NCBI RefSeq assembly: GCF_008727865.1 | Contig: NZ_VTWU01000008.1 | Span: 89,418-153,417 of the forward strand | Reading direction: 5' to 3' | Origin: Hymenobacter busanensis | GTDB taxonomy: Bacteria; Bacteroidota; Bacteroidia; Cytophagales; Hymenobacteraceae | Length of the DNA stretch: 64,000 nucleotides | Shown: positions 44,692-54,884 of the stretch, in pieces | How the letters are laid out: every line of letters begins with the position of its first letter | How positions within the stretch are numbered: the stretch's first letter is position 1 | The notes under the pieces: model-generated | Seen by the model: the letters and a program-made list of their open reading frames with translations, nothing else | The model's database searches: none | What the model was told of the DNA's origin: nothing | Made by a program: the position numbers and the translations under genes

Positions 44692-44729
44692 TTCAAGCCG
44701 TCGGCTGCTGGCTGTTCGCCGTTAGCTTA

Positions 44730-44765
44730 AAAAGCCCCGCTGGACTTGCGTCCGGCGGGGCTTTT
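44730..44765. terminator. Bidirectional terminator between groEL and the POT gene
   Basis: A 15-bp stem with one G-U pair (AAAAGCCCCGCTGGA/TCCGGCGGGGCTTTT), 6-base loop and T runs on both strands. It is one of several near-identical GCCCCGCCGG-type terminators in the window. Confidence 0.85.
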
Positions 44766-44783
44766 GCTTTTAGTCGGCTAGCG

Positions 44784-46412
<1,629 letters not shown>

Positions 46413-46590
46413 GCAGCAAGGTAGAGGGTTGATGATGAACAGAAGTCGGGAAGAAGGCGCGTGTGCAGCAGGCACTTTGCAAGGCGACAGGCCGCCAAGT
46501 GTACGCCGGTGTACGCCAGCCGACATAAGGAAGCCGCAGCAGTGCGCTGGGTTGCGTGCCGCGGGCCCGAAACCAGGTTAGCCGATGTTA

Positions 46591-46624
46591 AAAAGCCCCG
46601 CCGGAATTCTCCAGCGGGGCTTTT
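46591..46624 (-). terminator. Terminator after POT transporter 2
   Basis: A 15-bp stem with one mismatch (AAAAGCCCCGCCGGA arm), 4-base loop and T-rich end on the minus strand, 21 bases past the stop codon. Confidence 0.85.
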
Positions 46625-46644
46625 TTGCAAGAAGTCAGCAGCCG

Positions 46645-48072
46645 TTAGCCGCGGCCGTGCATCATGTGGAACAGCTTGCGGGCCACGAGGATGAGCAGCA
46701 GGCCGGCTCCAATTACGAAGGCGGCAATCAGGCCGAACACTTTCAGGGCGCCTAGCTCTTCTACGTAAGCGGCAATGTAGCCACCGGCAATCTGGGCCAC
46801 GAAGGGAGCCAGGAACCACACCCCCATGAGCATGGACGTGAGCGACACCGGCGAGAGGCGCGACACCATCGAAAGGCCGATGGGCGACAAGCACAGCTCG
46901 CCAATGGTGTGAAAGAAGTAGGTGGCCAGCAGCCACAGGATGCTGGCTTTAATGGTTTGGTCCTGCACGTCGCCGCCGCGCTGCATCACGGCACCTACCA
47001 TGAAGAGGAAGCCGGCACCGAGCAGAATCATGCCCAGGCCCATTTTCACCGGAATGCTCAGGTCTTTGCCTTTGCGGCCGAGGGCCAGCCATACGCCGGC
47101 CGTCAGCGGGGCGAAGGCCACGATGAACAGCGGGTTTACGGACTGGAACCACGAGGTCGGAATCAGGAAGCCGAACACTTCGCGGTTGATGTACTTATCG
47201 GTGTAGAGCGTGAGCGACGAACCGGCCTGCTCGAACCCAGCCCAGAAGAACACCACAAACAGCGTCACGATGAAAATAACGGCCATGCGGTCGGTTTCTT
47301 CTTTCGTGAGCGGGGCTTTCACCACCGTTTTGTCTTCGCCGTGGCCTTCGGGGTGCAGGCCCACGTCGCCGAGGTATTTCTTACCCAGCAGGTTGAAGGC
47401 CAGCTGACCGATGATCATGCCGATGCCCGCAGCCAGGAAGCCGTAGCGGAAGCCGTAGTTGCTGATCTGGGTGACACCGTTGACCACCGTTTTGGTCGCA
47501 AACAGGTCTTCGGCCAGGAAGCCGCACACCAGCGGGGCGAAAAACGCGCCCACGTTGATGCCCATGTAGAAGATGGTGAAGGCGGCGTCGCGCTTCGGGT
47601 CGCCCTGCTGGTAGAGCTTGCCCACGATGGTCGAAATGTTCGGCTTGAAGAAGCCGTTGCCCAGAATGAGCAGCAGCAAACCCAAAGCCGTGGGCCACGG
47701 CATGCCCAGAATGGCCGGCTCGGTAGACAAGGCCGGCTGCATAAACAGGCAGATTTGGGCAATGGCCATGGTTACGCCGCCAATGAGAATGGCGCGGCGC
47801 TGCCCGATGTATTTATCGGCCAGCCAGCCGCCGATGATGGGCGTGAAGTAGACAAACCCGGTGAAGAAGCCGTACAGCTTGGTGGCACTGACCTCCGGAA
47901 TGCCCAAGCCGCCCTCGGCGGCCGTTTTGGTGAGGTACAGCACCAGCAAACCACGCATGCCGTAGTAGCTGAACCGCTCCCACATTTCGGTGAAGAACAG
48001 CAGATACAGGCCGGGGGGATGCTTAGAGCTCGTCGGAGTGGGCGCCGGCGCTTGAGCGGTTGCTACTTGCAT
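46645..48072 (-). CDS. POT-family proton-coupled oligopeptide transporter 2
   Basis: A 475-residue peptide symporter. N-terminal TM1 signature FFTEMWERFSYYGMRGLLVLYL, then TPIIGGWLADKYIGQRRAI, and GNGFFKPNISTIVGKLYQQGD in TM4-5, all diagnostic of POT. It is clearly homologous to the neighbouring 542-residue transporter but well diverged and without its long insert, so the duplication is old. A terminator-like hairpin lies in its 5' leader, about 43 bases before the ATG, suggesting attenuation. Confidence 0.94.
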   Translation of the reverse strand: MQVATAQAPAPTPTSSKHPPGLYLLFFTEMWERFSYYGMRGLLVLYLTKTAAEGGLGIPEVSATKLYGFFTGFVYFTPIIGGWLADKYIGQRRAILIGGVTMAIAQICLFMQPALSTEPAILGMPWPTALGLLLLILGNGFFKPNISTIVGKLYQQGDPKRDAAFTIFYMGINVGAFFAPLVCGFLAEDLFATKTVVNGVTQISNYGFRYGFLAAGIGMIIGQLAFNLLGKKYLGDVGLHPEGHGEDKTVVKAPLTKEETDRMAVIFIVTLFVVFFWAGFEQAGSSLTLYTDKYINREVFGFLIPTSWFQSVNPLFIVAFAPLTAGVWLALGRKGKDLSIPVKMGLGMILLGAGFLFMVGAVMQRGGDVQDQTIKASILWLLATYFFHTIGELCLSPIGLSMVSRLSPVSLTSMLMGVWFLAPFVAQIAGGYIAAYVEELGALKVFGLIAAFVIGAGLLLILVARKLFHMMHGRG

Positions 48073-48114
48073 GAGTGCGTGGAAGAAGTGGTTGGGAGGT
48101 GAATGAGTGGAAAC

Positions 48115-48152
48115 AAAAAAGCCCGGCAGCGGCCGTACGGAGCTGAGGGCTT
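48115..48152 (-). terminator. Terminator-like hairpin in the leader of POT transporter 2
   Basis: On the minus strand AAGCCC-TCAGC pairs with GCTG-CCGGGCTT (10 bp with a small internal loop), immediately followed by TTTTTT. It lies in the leader of POT2, upstream of the ATG; no gene ends here, so it is a candidate attenuator. Confidence 0.5.
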
Positions 48153-48268
48153 ACGGGTAAATCTATAAAATCTTTCGCTAACACGCCCCGCAACCCTGCG
48201 TAGAGTGTGCACCCACTCCCCCCGCAAGCAAATACGCAAACCGTCGGCTGAGGCTGCCGATTTTCGTC

Positions 48269-48276
48269 TATTTTTG
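48269..48276 (+). promoter_or_regulatory. TATTTTTG promoter -7 box for pckA
   Basis: Exact TAnnTTTG match about 62 bases before the pckA start. Confidence 0.5.
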
Positions 48277-48338
48277 TCTCGGATTTCCCCATTTCCCATT
48301 TCCCACTCTCCCCACCTACCCTACCTACCGCGTTGTTT

Positions 48339-49967
48339 ATGATGGAAACCAGCACTTCCGCCGCTGCTCTGGACCGCCTCAAGCCGCTGGGCATCACCCA
48401 GGCTCAGGAGGTTTGTCTCAACCTGACGCCCGCCGAGCTGGTGGAGGAAGCCCTCCGCAACGGCGAAGGCACCCTCACCGACACGGGCGCCCTGATGGCC
48501 GACACGGGCAAGTTTACCGGCCGCTCGCCCAAAGACCGTTTTGTAGTGCGCGACGCCAACACCGAAGACAGCGTGTGGTGGGGCGACATCAACATTCCCT
48601 TCGACGCCGACAAGTTTGACCAGCTGCACCAGAAAATGGTAGCCTACCTGGCCGACAAGAAAATCTACGTGCGCGACGCCATGGCCGGGGCCCACCCCGA
48701 CTACGAGCTGAAGCTGCGCGTGGTGAACGAGCTGGCCTGGCACAACCTGTTCTGCTACAACATGTTCCTGCGCCCCGAAGAAGGCGCCGACACCAGCTGG
48801 ACGCCCGACTTCTCCATCATCTGCGCCCCCGGCTTCGAGGCCGACCCGGCCGTGGACGGCACCCGCCAGCCCAACTTCGCCATCCTCAACTTCACCAAGA
48901 AGATGATCCTGATCGGCGGCACGGGCTACGCCGGCGAGATGAAGAAGGGCATCTTCGGGGTCCTGAACTACCTCCTGCCCCACGAGCACAACACGCTGCC
49001 GATGCACTGCTCGGCCAACGTGGGTGCCGACGGCGACGCGGCCATCTTCTTCGGCCTCTCGGGCACGGGCAAAACGACGCTGTCGGCCGACCCGAACCGC
49101 GGCCTGATTGGCGACGACGAGCACGGCTGGATGCCGGGCAACGCGGGCATCTTCAACTTCGAAGGTGGCTGCTACGCCAAGGTTATCGACCTGAGCCGCG
49201 AGAAAGAGCCCCAGATCTGGGACGCCATCCGCTTCGGCTCCATCGTCGAAAACACGCGCTTCATCCCCGGCACCCACACCGTTGATTACGCCAACAAGTC
49301 GGTGACGGAAAACACCCGCACCGCCTACCCCATCAGCTTCATCGACAACGCCATTGAGCCGTCGGTGGCCGGCGTGCCGAAGAACATCTTCTTCCTCACG
49401 GCCGACGCCTTCGGCGTGCTGCCTCCCATCTCGCGCCTCGACAAGTCGCACGCCATGTACCACTTCATGTCGGGCTACACGGCCAAGGTAGCAGGCACCG
49501 AAATGGGCATTACCGAGCCGCAAACGACCTTCTCAGCTTGCTTCGGTGCTGTGTTCCTGCCGCTTCACCCCACCAAGTACGCCGAAATGCTGGGCCAGAA
49601 AATGGAAGAGCACGAGGTGAACGTGTGGCTGATCAACACGGGCTGGAGCGGCGGCAGCTACGGCGTCGGCTCGCGCATGAAGCTGCCCTACACCCGCGCC
49701 ATGATTACGGCCGCGCTGGAAGGCAAGCTCAACGACGTGGAATTCCACAAGCACCCGATTTTCGGCGTGGAAGTACCGGTTTCGGTGCCCGGCGTGCCCA
49801 CCGAAATTCTGGAGCCCCGCAACACCTGGGCCGACAAAGAAGCCTACGACAAGACTGCGGCTTCCTTGGCTGATAAGTTCGTGAACAACTTCAAGAAGTA
49901 CGCCGACTTCGCCAACGAGGAAATCCTGGCCGGCGCCCCGAAAGTGGCGGTTGAGGCTGGCGCATAA
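48339..49967 (+). CDS. pckA: Phosphoenolpyruvate carboxykinase (ATP)
   Basis: PckA (542 residues) decarboxylates and phosphorylates oxaloacetate to PEP, the first step of gluconeogenesis. Family words: TGRSPKDRFVV, the P-loop GLSGTGKT at ~239-246, DDEHGW (metal site), ENTRFIPGTHT and the adenine-site region FLTADAFGVLPPIS. Two ATGs follow each other (48339, 48342); either may be used. Highly biased codon use suggests strong expression. Own promoter; followed by a perfect-palindrome terminator. Confidence 0.98.
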   Translation: MMETSTSAAALDRLKPLGITQAQEVCLNLTPAELVEEALRNGEGTLTDTGALMADTGKFTGRSPKDRFVVRDANTEDSVWWGDINIPFDADKFDQLHQKMVAYLADKKIYVRDAMAGAHPDYELKLRVVNELAWHNLFCYNMFLRPEEGADTSWTPDFSIICAPGFEADPAVDGTRQPNFAILNFTKKMILIGGTGYAGEMKKGIFGVLNYLLPHEHNTLPMHCSANVGADGDAAIFFGLSGTGKTTLSADPNRGLIGDDEHGWMPGNAGIFNFEGGCYAKVIDLSREKEPQIWDAIRFGSIVENTRFIPGTHTVDYANKSVTENTRTAYPISFIDNAIEPSVAGVPKNIFFLTADAFGVLPPISRLDKSHAMYHFMSGYTAKVAGTEMGITEPQTTFSACFGAVFLPLHPTKYAEMLGQKMEEHEVNVWLINTGWSGGSYGVGSRMKLPYTRAMITAALEGKLNDVEFHKHPIFGVEVPVSVPGVPTEILEPRNTWADKEAYDKTAASLADKFVNNFKKYADFANEEILAGAPKVAVEAGA

Positions 49968-49987
49968 ACCTTCCAGCTTGGTTTACG

Positions 49988-50023
49988 AAAAAGCCCCGCC
50001 GGCAGCTGCCGGCGGGGCTTTTT
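49988..50023. terminator. Perfect-palindrome terminator after pckA
   Basis: A 36-base perfect palindrome (arm AAAAAGCCCCGCCGGCAG) with T runs on both strands; same family as those at 44730 and 46591. Confidence 0.9.
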
Positions 50024-50039
50024 GCATTATAATAGCGGC

Positions 50040-50405
50040 ATGGTCGCTGAATTAAGAAGTATTGAAACGATAGACGGTGAATCTCTGACTACATACAGGC
50101 CGGAGCGAGTTGAGTGTTTTTCCTTATCCATTCGTCTTTTTGTTGGCCCGACGGGTGAAGCATCGTCGGATGCATTCGATCTGGAGGTAGTCACACCTCA
50201 ATGGCTTCTTGAAAATGACTCGGATGAGCCGCTAATTGGCAGGCACATGCTGATTGTACCAACATATAATCCCAACAAAATCAGCCACTTCTTAAGCCGG
50301 TGTATCAGCCGATGCCACGGCGACACCTGGGAAAGAGTGGCAGAGTTGGTTAGCCGCATTGCCTACTGGGAATTTGAAGATTATCGGACCCCAGCCGGAC
50401 AATAA
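50040..50405 (+). CDS. Imm8-like immunity protein (orphan)
   Basis: A 121-residue protein starting MVAELRSIETIDGE. The words IRLFVGPTGEASSDAFDLEVVTPQWLLEN, GRHMLIVPTYN and GDTWERVAELVSRIAYWEFEDYR fit the Imm8 family (PF15586) end to end. Imm8 proteins neutralise toxins of polymorphic or contact-dependent systems. No toxin gene is nearby, so this is an orphan. Base composition is lower in GC than the neighbours, consistent with transfer. The ATG at 50040 follows the pckA terminator by 16 bases, and a second terminator overlaps its stop, making a self-contained cassette. Confidence 0.8.
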   Translation: MVAELRSIETIDGESLTTYRPERVECFSLSIRLFVGPTGEASSDAFDLEVVTPQWLLENDSDEPLIGRHMLIVPTYNPNKISHFLSRCISRCHGDTWERVAELVSRIAYWEFEDYRTPAGQ

Positions 50406-50443
50406 AAGAAGTCCTACCAACGGCTTCTGGCGGGACTTCTTTT
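50404..50443. terminator. Bidirectional terminator after the Imm8-like gene
   Basis: An 11-bp stem AAAAGAAGTCC/GGACTTCTTTT with T runs both ways, between convergent genes. The inner part can pair further (CCA/TGG). Confidence 0.75.
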
Positions 50444-50458
50444 CGCTTTTCAAATAAG

Positions 50459-51409
50459 TTACGCCAGCGGCAAACGCTCTTTGTTTTCAGCCAGCCAGGC
50501 GTCGAAGGATTGCAGCTGCGGGTTCAGTTCGCGCGACAAAGCTACGTCGCGGTTGGCCACGTAGGCGTGCTCAAAGTCGCGGTTGGCCTGGAACATGTTG
50601 CCTAAGTCCTCGGCGCCTGGGAAGCCGAAGCTGCGGTAGGCGGCCGGCTCCACGGCGTGGTAACGCACTTCGCGGCCCAGTGCCCGCGTGAGCGACTCGG
50701 CCATTTCCTGCCAGGTACGCTGTTCGCCGGCTATGCCCACGGTCTTGCCAATCATTTCCGGGCCCTTCTTGAAAATGCCGTAGGCGCAACGGCCGATGTC
50801 TTCCACGGCAATGGTGGAGAGACGCTTCTCTCCCATCGGAAACACAATGGAGAGGTTGCCTTCGGCGTCGGGCCGGGGGCCCATGCCAAAGTGAATCAGG
50901 TTTTCCCAATAGAACGAAGTCAACAGGAAGGTGGTGGGCACGTTTAGGTCGCGGAAAAACCGGTCGGCTTCACCCTTGGCGTCGGTGTGGGGAACCTTGT
51001 AGTGGCCGTGCAGCGTGGGCATGCGGTCGTCGTCGAGCGGAATCCAGCGGCGCGTGTCCTCCAGCGTCGACCAGATGACGTGCTGCAAGTTGGCGGCTTT
51101 GGCGGCTTCGGCCATGTGCTGCACTTCGGCCAGCTCCCGCTCGGGCGAGAAATGGTCCCAGAAAAACGTGACGAAAAAGGCCCCGTAGGCGCCCTGCAAG
51201 GCCCGTTGCATGCTTTGCGGATCGTCGATGTCGGCCTGCACGACTTCGGCGCCCAGGCGGGCCAGTTCGCGGGCTTTGTCGGAAGCGGGGTTGCGGGTGA
51301 TGGCGCGCACGGCAAACTCGCTCTGGGCATCGTGCAGAATGGCGCGGGCCAGGCCTCCGCCCTGGGCACCGGTGGCGCCGAACACGGCAATGATTTTTTT
51401 GTCGGACAT
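50459..51409 (-). CDS. NmrA-family NAD(P)-binding protein
   Basis: A 316-residue atypical short-chain reductase. The Rossmann motif is FGATGAQGGGLARAIL; the NmrA/HSCARG-type words are AITRNPASDKARELARLGAEVVQADIDDPQSM and YGAFFVTFFW. The catalytic YxxxK of classical SDRs is absent, so a redox-sensing or regulatory role is as likely as catalysis. Met at 51409 (MSDKKIIAVFGATG) fits the family; a 73-codon upstream extension is not coding-like. Divergent from the SRPBCC gene. Confidence 0.9.
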   Translation of the reverse strand: MSDKKIIAVFGATGAQGGGLARAILHDAQSEFAVRAITRNPASDKARELARLGAEVVQADIDDPQSMQRALQGAYGAFFVTFFWDHFSPERELAEVQHMAEAAKAANLQHVIWSTLEDTRRWIPLDDDRMPTLHGHYKVPHTDAKGEADRFFRDLNVPTTFLLTSFYWENLIHFGMGPRPDAEGNLSIVFPMGEKRLSTIAVEDIGRCAYGIFKKGPEMIGKTVGIAGEQRTWQEMAESLTRALGREVRYHAVEPAAYRSFGFPGAEDLGNMFQANRDFEHAYVANRDVALSRELNPQLQSFDAWLAENKERLPLA

Positions 51410-51451
51410 GAGTGTTGGATTAGCGGTTGTTGGGCAAACCTTGACTGCCGA

Positions 51452-51459
51452 CAAAAGTA
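51452..51459 (-). promoter_or_regulatory. TACTTTTG promoter -7 box for the NmrA-like gene
   Basis: Exact TAnnTTTG match on the minus strand, 42 bases before the ATG. Confidence 0.5.
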
Positions 51460-51645
51460 GAGCAGCCCCCAAACATAGAAAATCACATATACTGGTGACC
51501 GCCAACGACATCAATGCCTTTGCACAGACGCGGCAGCTGGGAGCCGACACATGATTGTGCGGTTGTGCCGCTGGCCGGGGTGGCCCACTTTTGCCCCGTT
51601 GAACGGTGGCGGCCACCCCAAGCGCCACCTCACGTCCTCCTCGTT

Positions 51646-52128
51646 ATGCACACCCTCACAGACCGCGCAGTAGTAACCGTAGAGCGCAGCATCAGCATCG
51701 CCGCCGACGCCGCCCAGGTATTTGCCTTCGCCGCCGACCTACGCAACGACGCCGCTTGGCGGGCCGAAGTACACGGCACCCAACTAAACACGGCGCAACC
51801 CGGGCCCGGCAGCATTGCCACCGAAGACGCTTTTCTCTCGGCGAAGCGTCCGCACTCCCTCACACAGCTGCACTACGTAGCCTACGAGCCCAGCCGCTAC
51901 ATGCACTGCACCACCGCCACCGATGCGCCCGTGTGGATGAGCGTGGAGCGCACGTTTCGGGCCCACGGCCTTGCCTCTACCGAGTTTGTATACTCGCTAA
52001 CCTTTGAAACCCGCCTGGTGCAAGAGGCCCTGGGATTTGCGCCGCCCCGCTGGTTTTTGCGCTGGTACACGGGCCTGATGATGGGGCGCTACCAACGCCA
52101 ACTCAAGCGCCTGATGGAGAAGCGCTAA
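51646..52128 (+). CDS. SRPBCC-fold (polyketide cyclase/START-like) protein
   Basis: A 160-residue protein. VERSISIAADAAQVFAFAAD followed by LRNDAAWR is the classical SRPBCC N-terminus (strand, two short helices), followed by beta-sheet segments and a long C-terminal helix (ALGFAPPRWFLRWYTGLMMG, then RYQRQLKRLMEKR). The fold binds hydrophobic ligands; no specific function can be given. It is divergent from the NmrA-like gene and convergent with the SDR gene. Confidence 0.8.
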   Translation: MHTLTDRAVVTVERSISIAADAAQVFAFAADLRNDAAWRAEVHGTQLNTAQPGPGSIATEDAFLSAKRPHSLTQLHYVAYEPSRYMHCTTATDAPVWMSVERTFRAHGLASTEFVYSLTFETRLVQEALGFAPPRWFLRWYTGLMMGRYQRQLKRLMEKR

Positions 52129-52151
52129 GGCACGACTGCCGTATTACGCAA

Positions 52152-52183
52152 CAGGCCCCGCCGGCATATGCCAACGGGGCCTG
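52152..52183. terminator. Hairpin between the convergent SRPBCC and SDR genes
   Basis: CAGGCCCCG/CGGGGCCTG stem with an inner palindrome GGCATATGCC. It has the GGCCCCGCCGG core of the local terminator family but lacks a clear T run, so termination is uncertain. Confidence 0.4.
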
Positions 52184-52204
52184 CAGTCAGGTATCAGCCC
52201 GCGG

Positions 52205-53347
52205 CTACGGCATGTCGTAGTGCTTGGCTTGCGAGTTGTAGTCCGGGCGCTGGGCGTAATCGAACGTCGGCTCGGTGCCGCCGGCGGCATACAGTGTGGA
52301 GTGGCCATTGCTGGTGCGGCGGCCATCGGAACTACCGCTTTTGGCTTTGCTCAGCCACGTAGCCAAAGCCAAGCCGGCCCCCACGGCCAGCGCCGTTTTC
52401 AGCACCGGGCTTTTGCTGGTTACGGCTTCGGTGTAGTAACTCGTTTCGCGGGTGTGGCCGGGGTAATTGCCACGTTCTTCGAGGGCGCCCATGGGGCGGT
52501 CGAGGGCGTTTTGGTGGATGGGGCGCGGCGGGTAATCGGCCTTTTCCTGCTTGACGAAGGACGTCTCCATGAATTTGTCGAGCAGGCCGGGCGTCCAGTG
52601 CTCCATGCCGATGAAGGCGCGGCCCCCGCCGCCCACCACCACGCTCCGCTCGTGGGTCGCGCAGCAATGCAGAATGGCTTTGGCCACGGTTTCGGGGGCG
52701 TAGGCGGGCGGGGCATGCTTGGCCTCGCGCTCCATGAAGTTTTTGGCGTGAATGGGGTACGGCGTGTCGATGGCGGCGGGCTGGATGAGCGTGACCGAGA
52801 CGGGCGCACCGTCCATTTCCAACTCCATGCGCAGGCCGTCGGTGAAGCCCTTCACGGCGTGCTTGCTGGCCGAATAGATGGTTTGCAGAATGGCCGTAAC
52901 GTCGGACAGAATGCTGCCTACGTTGATAATGGCGCCGCCTTTCTGCTTGAGGTGCTTGGCCGCTTCCAACGAGCCGTTTACCAGGCCCCAGAAGTTCACG
53001 TCGAAGAGCTTGCGCATGTCTTCGATGGGCGTGTCCTCCACCTTGCCATAAATGGACACCCCGGCGTTGTTCACCCAGGTATCGAAGCCGCCGAAGGTAT
53101 GCTGTGCGTGCTGCGCAATGCTGCGGGCGGCGTCGGGCTGGCTCACGTCGGCCACCACGTAGGTAGCCTGCCCGCCAGCCTGCTTGATTTCGTCGACTAA
53201 CTGGCGCAAGGCTACTTCGGAACGGGCGGCCAGCACCAGCTTCGCGCCTTTTTTGGCGGCCAGCCGGGCCGTAACCAAGCCAATGCCCGACGAGGCACCG
53301 GTGATGACGATGACTTGATCCTTTAGTTTTTTGAGGTGTAGTGCCAT
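52205..53347 (-). CDS. Short-chain dehydrogenase/reductase with C-terminal extension
   Basis: A 380-residue SDR. Residues 1-245 are a classical SDR: TGASSGIG cofactor motif, NNAG, the catalytic Ser in NVGSILSD and YSASK (Tyr-x3-Lys). The extra ~130 residues include a hydrophobic segment (VLKTALAVGAGLALATWL) that may be a membrane anchor and a polar tail. This long form is common among Bacteroidota and Proteobacteria SDRs. Substrate unknown. Divergent from the S1/P1 nuclease gene. Confidence 0.9.
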   Translation of the reverse strand: MALHLKKLKDQVIVITGASSGIGLVTARLAAKKGAKLVLAARSEVALRQLVDEIKQAGGQATYVVADVSQPDAARSIAQHAQHTFGGFDTWVNNAGVSIYGKVEDTPIEDMRKLFDVNFWGLVNGSLEAAKHLKQKGGAIINVGSILSDVTAILQTIYSASKHAVKGFTDGLRMELEMDGAPVSVTLIQPAAIDTPYPIHAKNFMEREAKHAPPAYAPETVAKAILHCCATHERSVVVGGGGRAFIGMEHWTPGLLDKFMETSFVKQEKADYPPRPIHQNALDRPMGALEERGNYPGHTRETSYYTEAVTSKSPVLKTALAVGAGLALATWLSKAKSGSSDGRRTSNGHSTLYAAGGTEPTFDYAQRPDYNSQAKHYDMP

Positions 53348-53486
53348 TGGTTGTGGATTTAGGCGTGATTGGTTGTAAGCATTCTTCTACGGCTCGGCAA
53401 AGGCTTAGATACACGCAATTTTTCTCGGACCTTTGCGGGTCCCGGCCGGCCATTTCGGCGCTGCTGGGCTTTTTCTTCTGCGATTC

Positions 53487-54320
53487 ATGCTTCTTTTTTC
53501 CCGCCTTTTCTCGCGCCGCTCGGCGTTTCGTCCCGCGCCGTTCCGCGTGTTTGCCGGCATGCTGGCCCTGCTCCTCGCCCCGCACCTGCTTCAGGCCTGG
53601 GGCCGCGAAGGCCACCGCACCATTGCCCTGATTGCCGAAAAGCACCTCACGCGCAAAACCGCCGACCAGATCAAAGAACTGCTCGGCGACAAGGCCATTT
53701 CCGACGTGGCCTCCTGGGCCGACGAAGTGCGCAACCAGCCCGAGTACAAAGGCACCGGCCCGTGGCACTTCGTGAACCTGCCGCTGGGCATGGGCTACGC
53801 CGATTTCGCGCAGCAACTCAAGGATAAGTCGGAGCCCAATGCCTACCAGGCCCTGCGCGACAACCTGAAGCTGCTGGCCGATAAGAAGCAAACCAAGGAG
53901 AAGCGCGCCGAGGCCCTCAAGTTTGTGGTGCACCTCGTGGGCGACATTCACGAGCCCATGCACGTGAGCCGGGCCGAAGACAAGGGCGGCAACGACATTC
54001 AGCTGCAGTTCCAGGGCCAGGGTACCAACCTGCACCGCATGTGGGACAGCGGCCTGATTCATGCCCAGGGCCTGACCGACCAGCAGATGGCCGAGGCCTA
54101 CGACCACCCCGAGAAACTGGTGGCCCAGCAGTGGCGCTACGCCGGCTCCGAGCAGTGGCTGTTCGAGTCGTACTTGCTGAGCACCAAGCAGTACGCCGCC
54201 GCTCCCAACGGCAGCACCCTCGACGAACAGTACTACACGGCCAACATTGCCGACGTGCGGCTGCGCTTGCAGCAAGGCGGCATTCGGCTGGCCGAGGCGC
54301 TAAACAAGGCGCTGGATTAA
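53487..54320 (+). CDS. S1/P1-type zinc-dependent nuclease
   Basis: A 277-residue exported nuclease. The signal peptide ends PHLLQA-W so that Trp38, the N-terminal zinc ligand of this family, becomes residue 1 of the mature enzyme (WGREGHRTIALIAE). Further zinc ligands are in ADEVRN, the HLVGDIHEPMHV helix and NLHRMWDSGLI. The family cleaves single-stranded DNA/RNA and 3'-nucleotides, likely for phosphate or nucleotide scavenging in the periplasm. Its stop overlaps the stop of the convergent GNAT gene by 4 bases. Confidence 0.93.
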   Translation: MLLFSRLFSRRSAFRPAPFRVFAGMLALLLAPHLLQAWGREGHRTIALIAEKHLTRKTADQIKELLGDKAISDVASWADEVRNQPEYKGTGPWHFVNLPLGMGYADFAQQLKDKSEPNAYQALRDNLKLLADKKQTKEKRAEALKFVVHLVGDIHEPMHVSRAEDKGGNDIQLQFQGQGTNLHRMWDSGLIHAQGLTDQQMAEAYDHPEKLVAQQWRYAGSEQWLFESYLLSTKQYAAAPNGSTLDEQYYTANIADVRLRLQQGGIRLAEALNKALD

Positions 54321-54778
54321 GCGTTGCTTCGATCTGGCCGGTTGCTCCACTCCAACAACTCGTAGTCCCCTTCGGCACTTTGGCCCACGGTAATCGGGTA
54401 CCAGCCGTGCCGTTGGTAGAATGCGCGGGCCCGCCGATTCTGCACCAAGCACTTAAGCTGGTAAGGCGGCGGCAGCCGAGAGGTGATGCTCGCCAGCAGT
54501 TGGCTGCCTATGCCTTCCCCTTGCCGTTCTGGGCTCACGTACAAATGGTGCAGAAACCGGGCTGGCTCCCACACAGAGACGAACCCTACAACCGAGCTGC
54601 TGAATTTATCGGCTGCTACGAATACGGTTTCACCGGCGGTCTGATCTTGAAACTCCTTTTCCAAGGACTTGACCTTGGTTGCAGTAAGCCAGGGGAAGGC
54701 GGCCTCGCGCGTCCGCGCAAACAACTGGGCCAGTGGAACCAAATCGGAAGGCAAGGCTGGGCGAATAACAACCGTCAT
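54317..54778 (-). CDS. GNAT-family N-acetyltransferase
   Basis: A 153-residue acetyltransferase: MTVVIRPALPSDLVPLAQLF (motif C), HHLYVSPERQGEGIGSQLLA (motif A, acetyl-CoA site Q/R-x-x-G-x-G/A) and LVQNRRARAFYQRHGW (motif B). Substrate unknown. The ATG at 54778 was chosen; an upstream ATG extends the frame by 22 codons without family support. Divergent from rsmE, convergent with the nuclease gene. Confidence 0.85.
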   Translation of the reverse strand: MTVVIRPALPSDLVPLAQLFARTREAAFPWLTATKVKSLEKEFQDQTAGETVFVAADKFSSSVVGFVSVWEPARFLHHLYVSPERQGEGIGSQLLASITSRLPPPYQLKCLVQNRRARAFYQRHGWYPITVGQSAEGDYELLEWSNRPDRSNA

Positions 54779-54884
54779 AGCAACGCGAATACCCCGGCAA
54801 GCTAGCAAAACCGGCAGAAGCGTAGCTTTCCAGCGCGTATTCATTCACGGCACCGTCTGTTCGTATTCCTTTACGCTAGCTCCC

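Noticed and set aside
46909..48102. A 397-codon plus-strand frame antisense to POT transporter 2
   Set aside because: Shadow frame, His/Gln/Glu-rich composition typical of reversed TM coding sequence.
52332..54275. A 647-codon minus-strand frame across the SDR and S1/P1 genes
   Set aside because: Covers two well-supported genes in other frames and shows no recognisable motif or sensible start.
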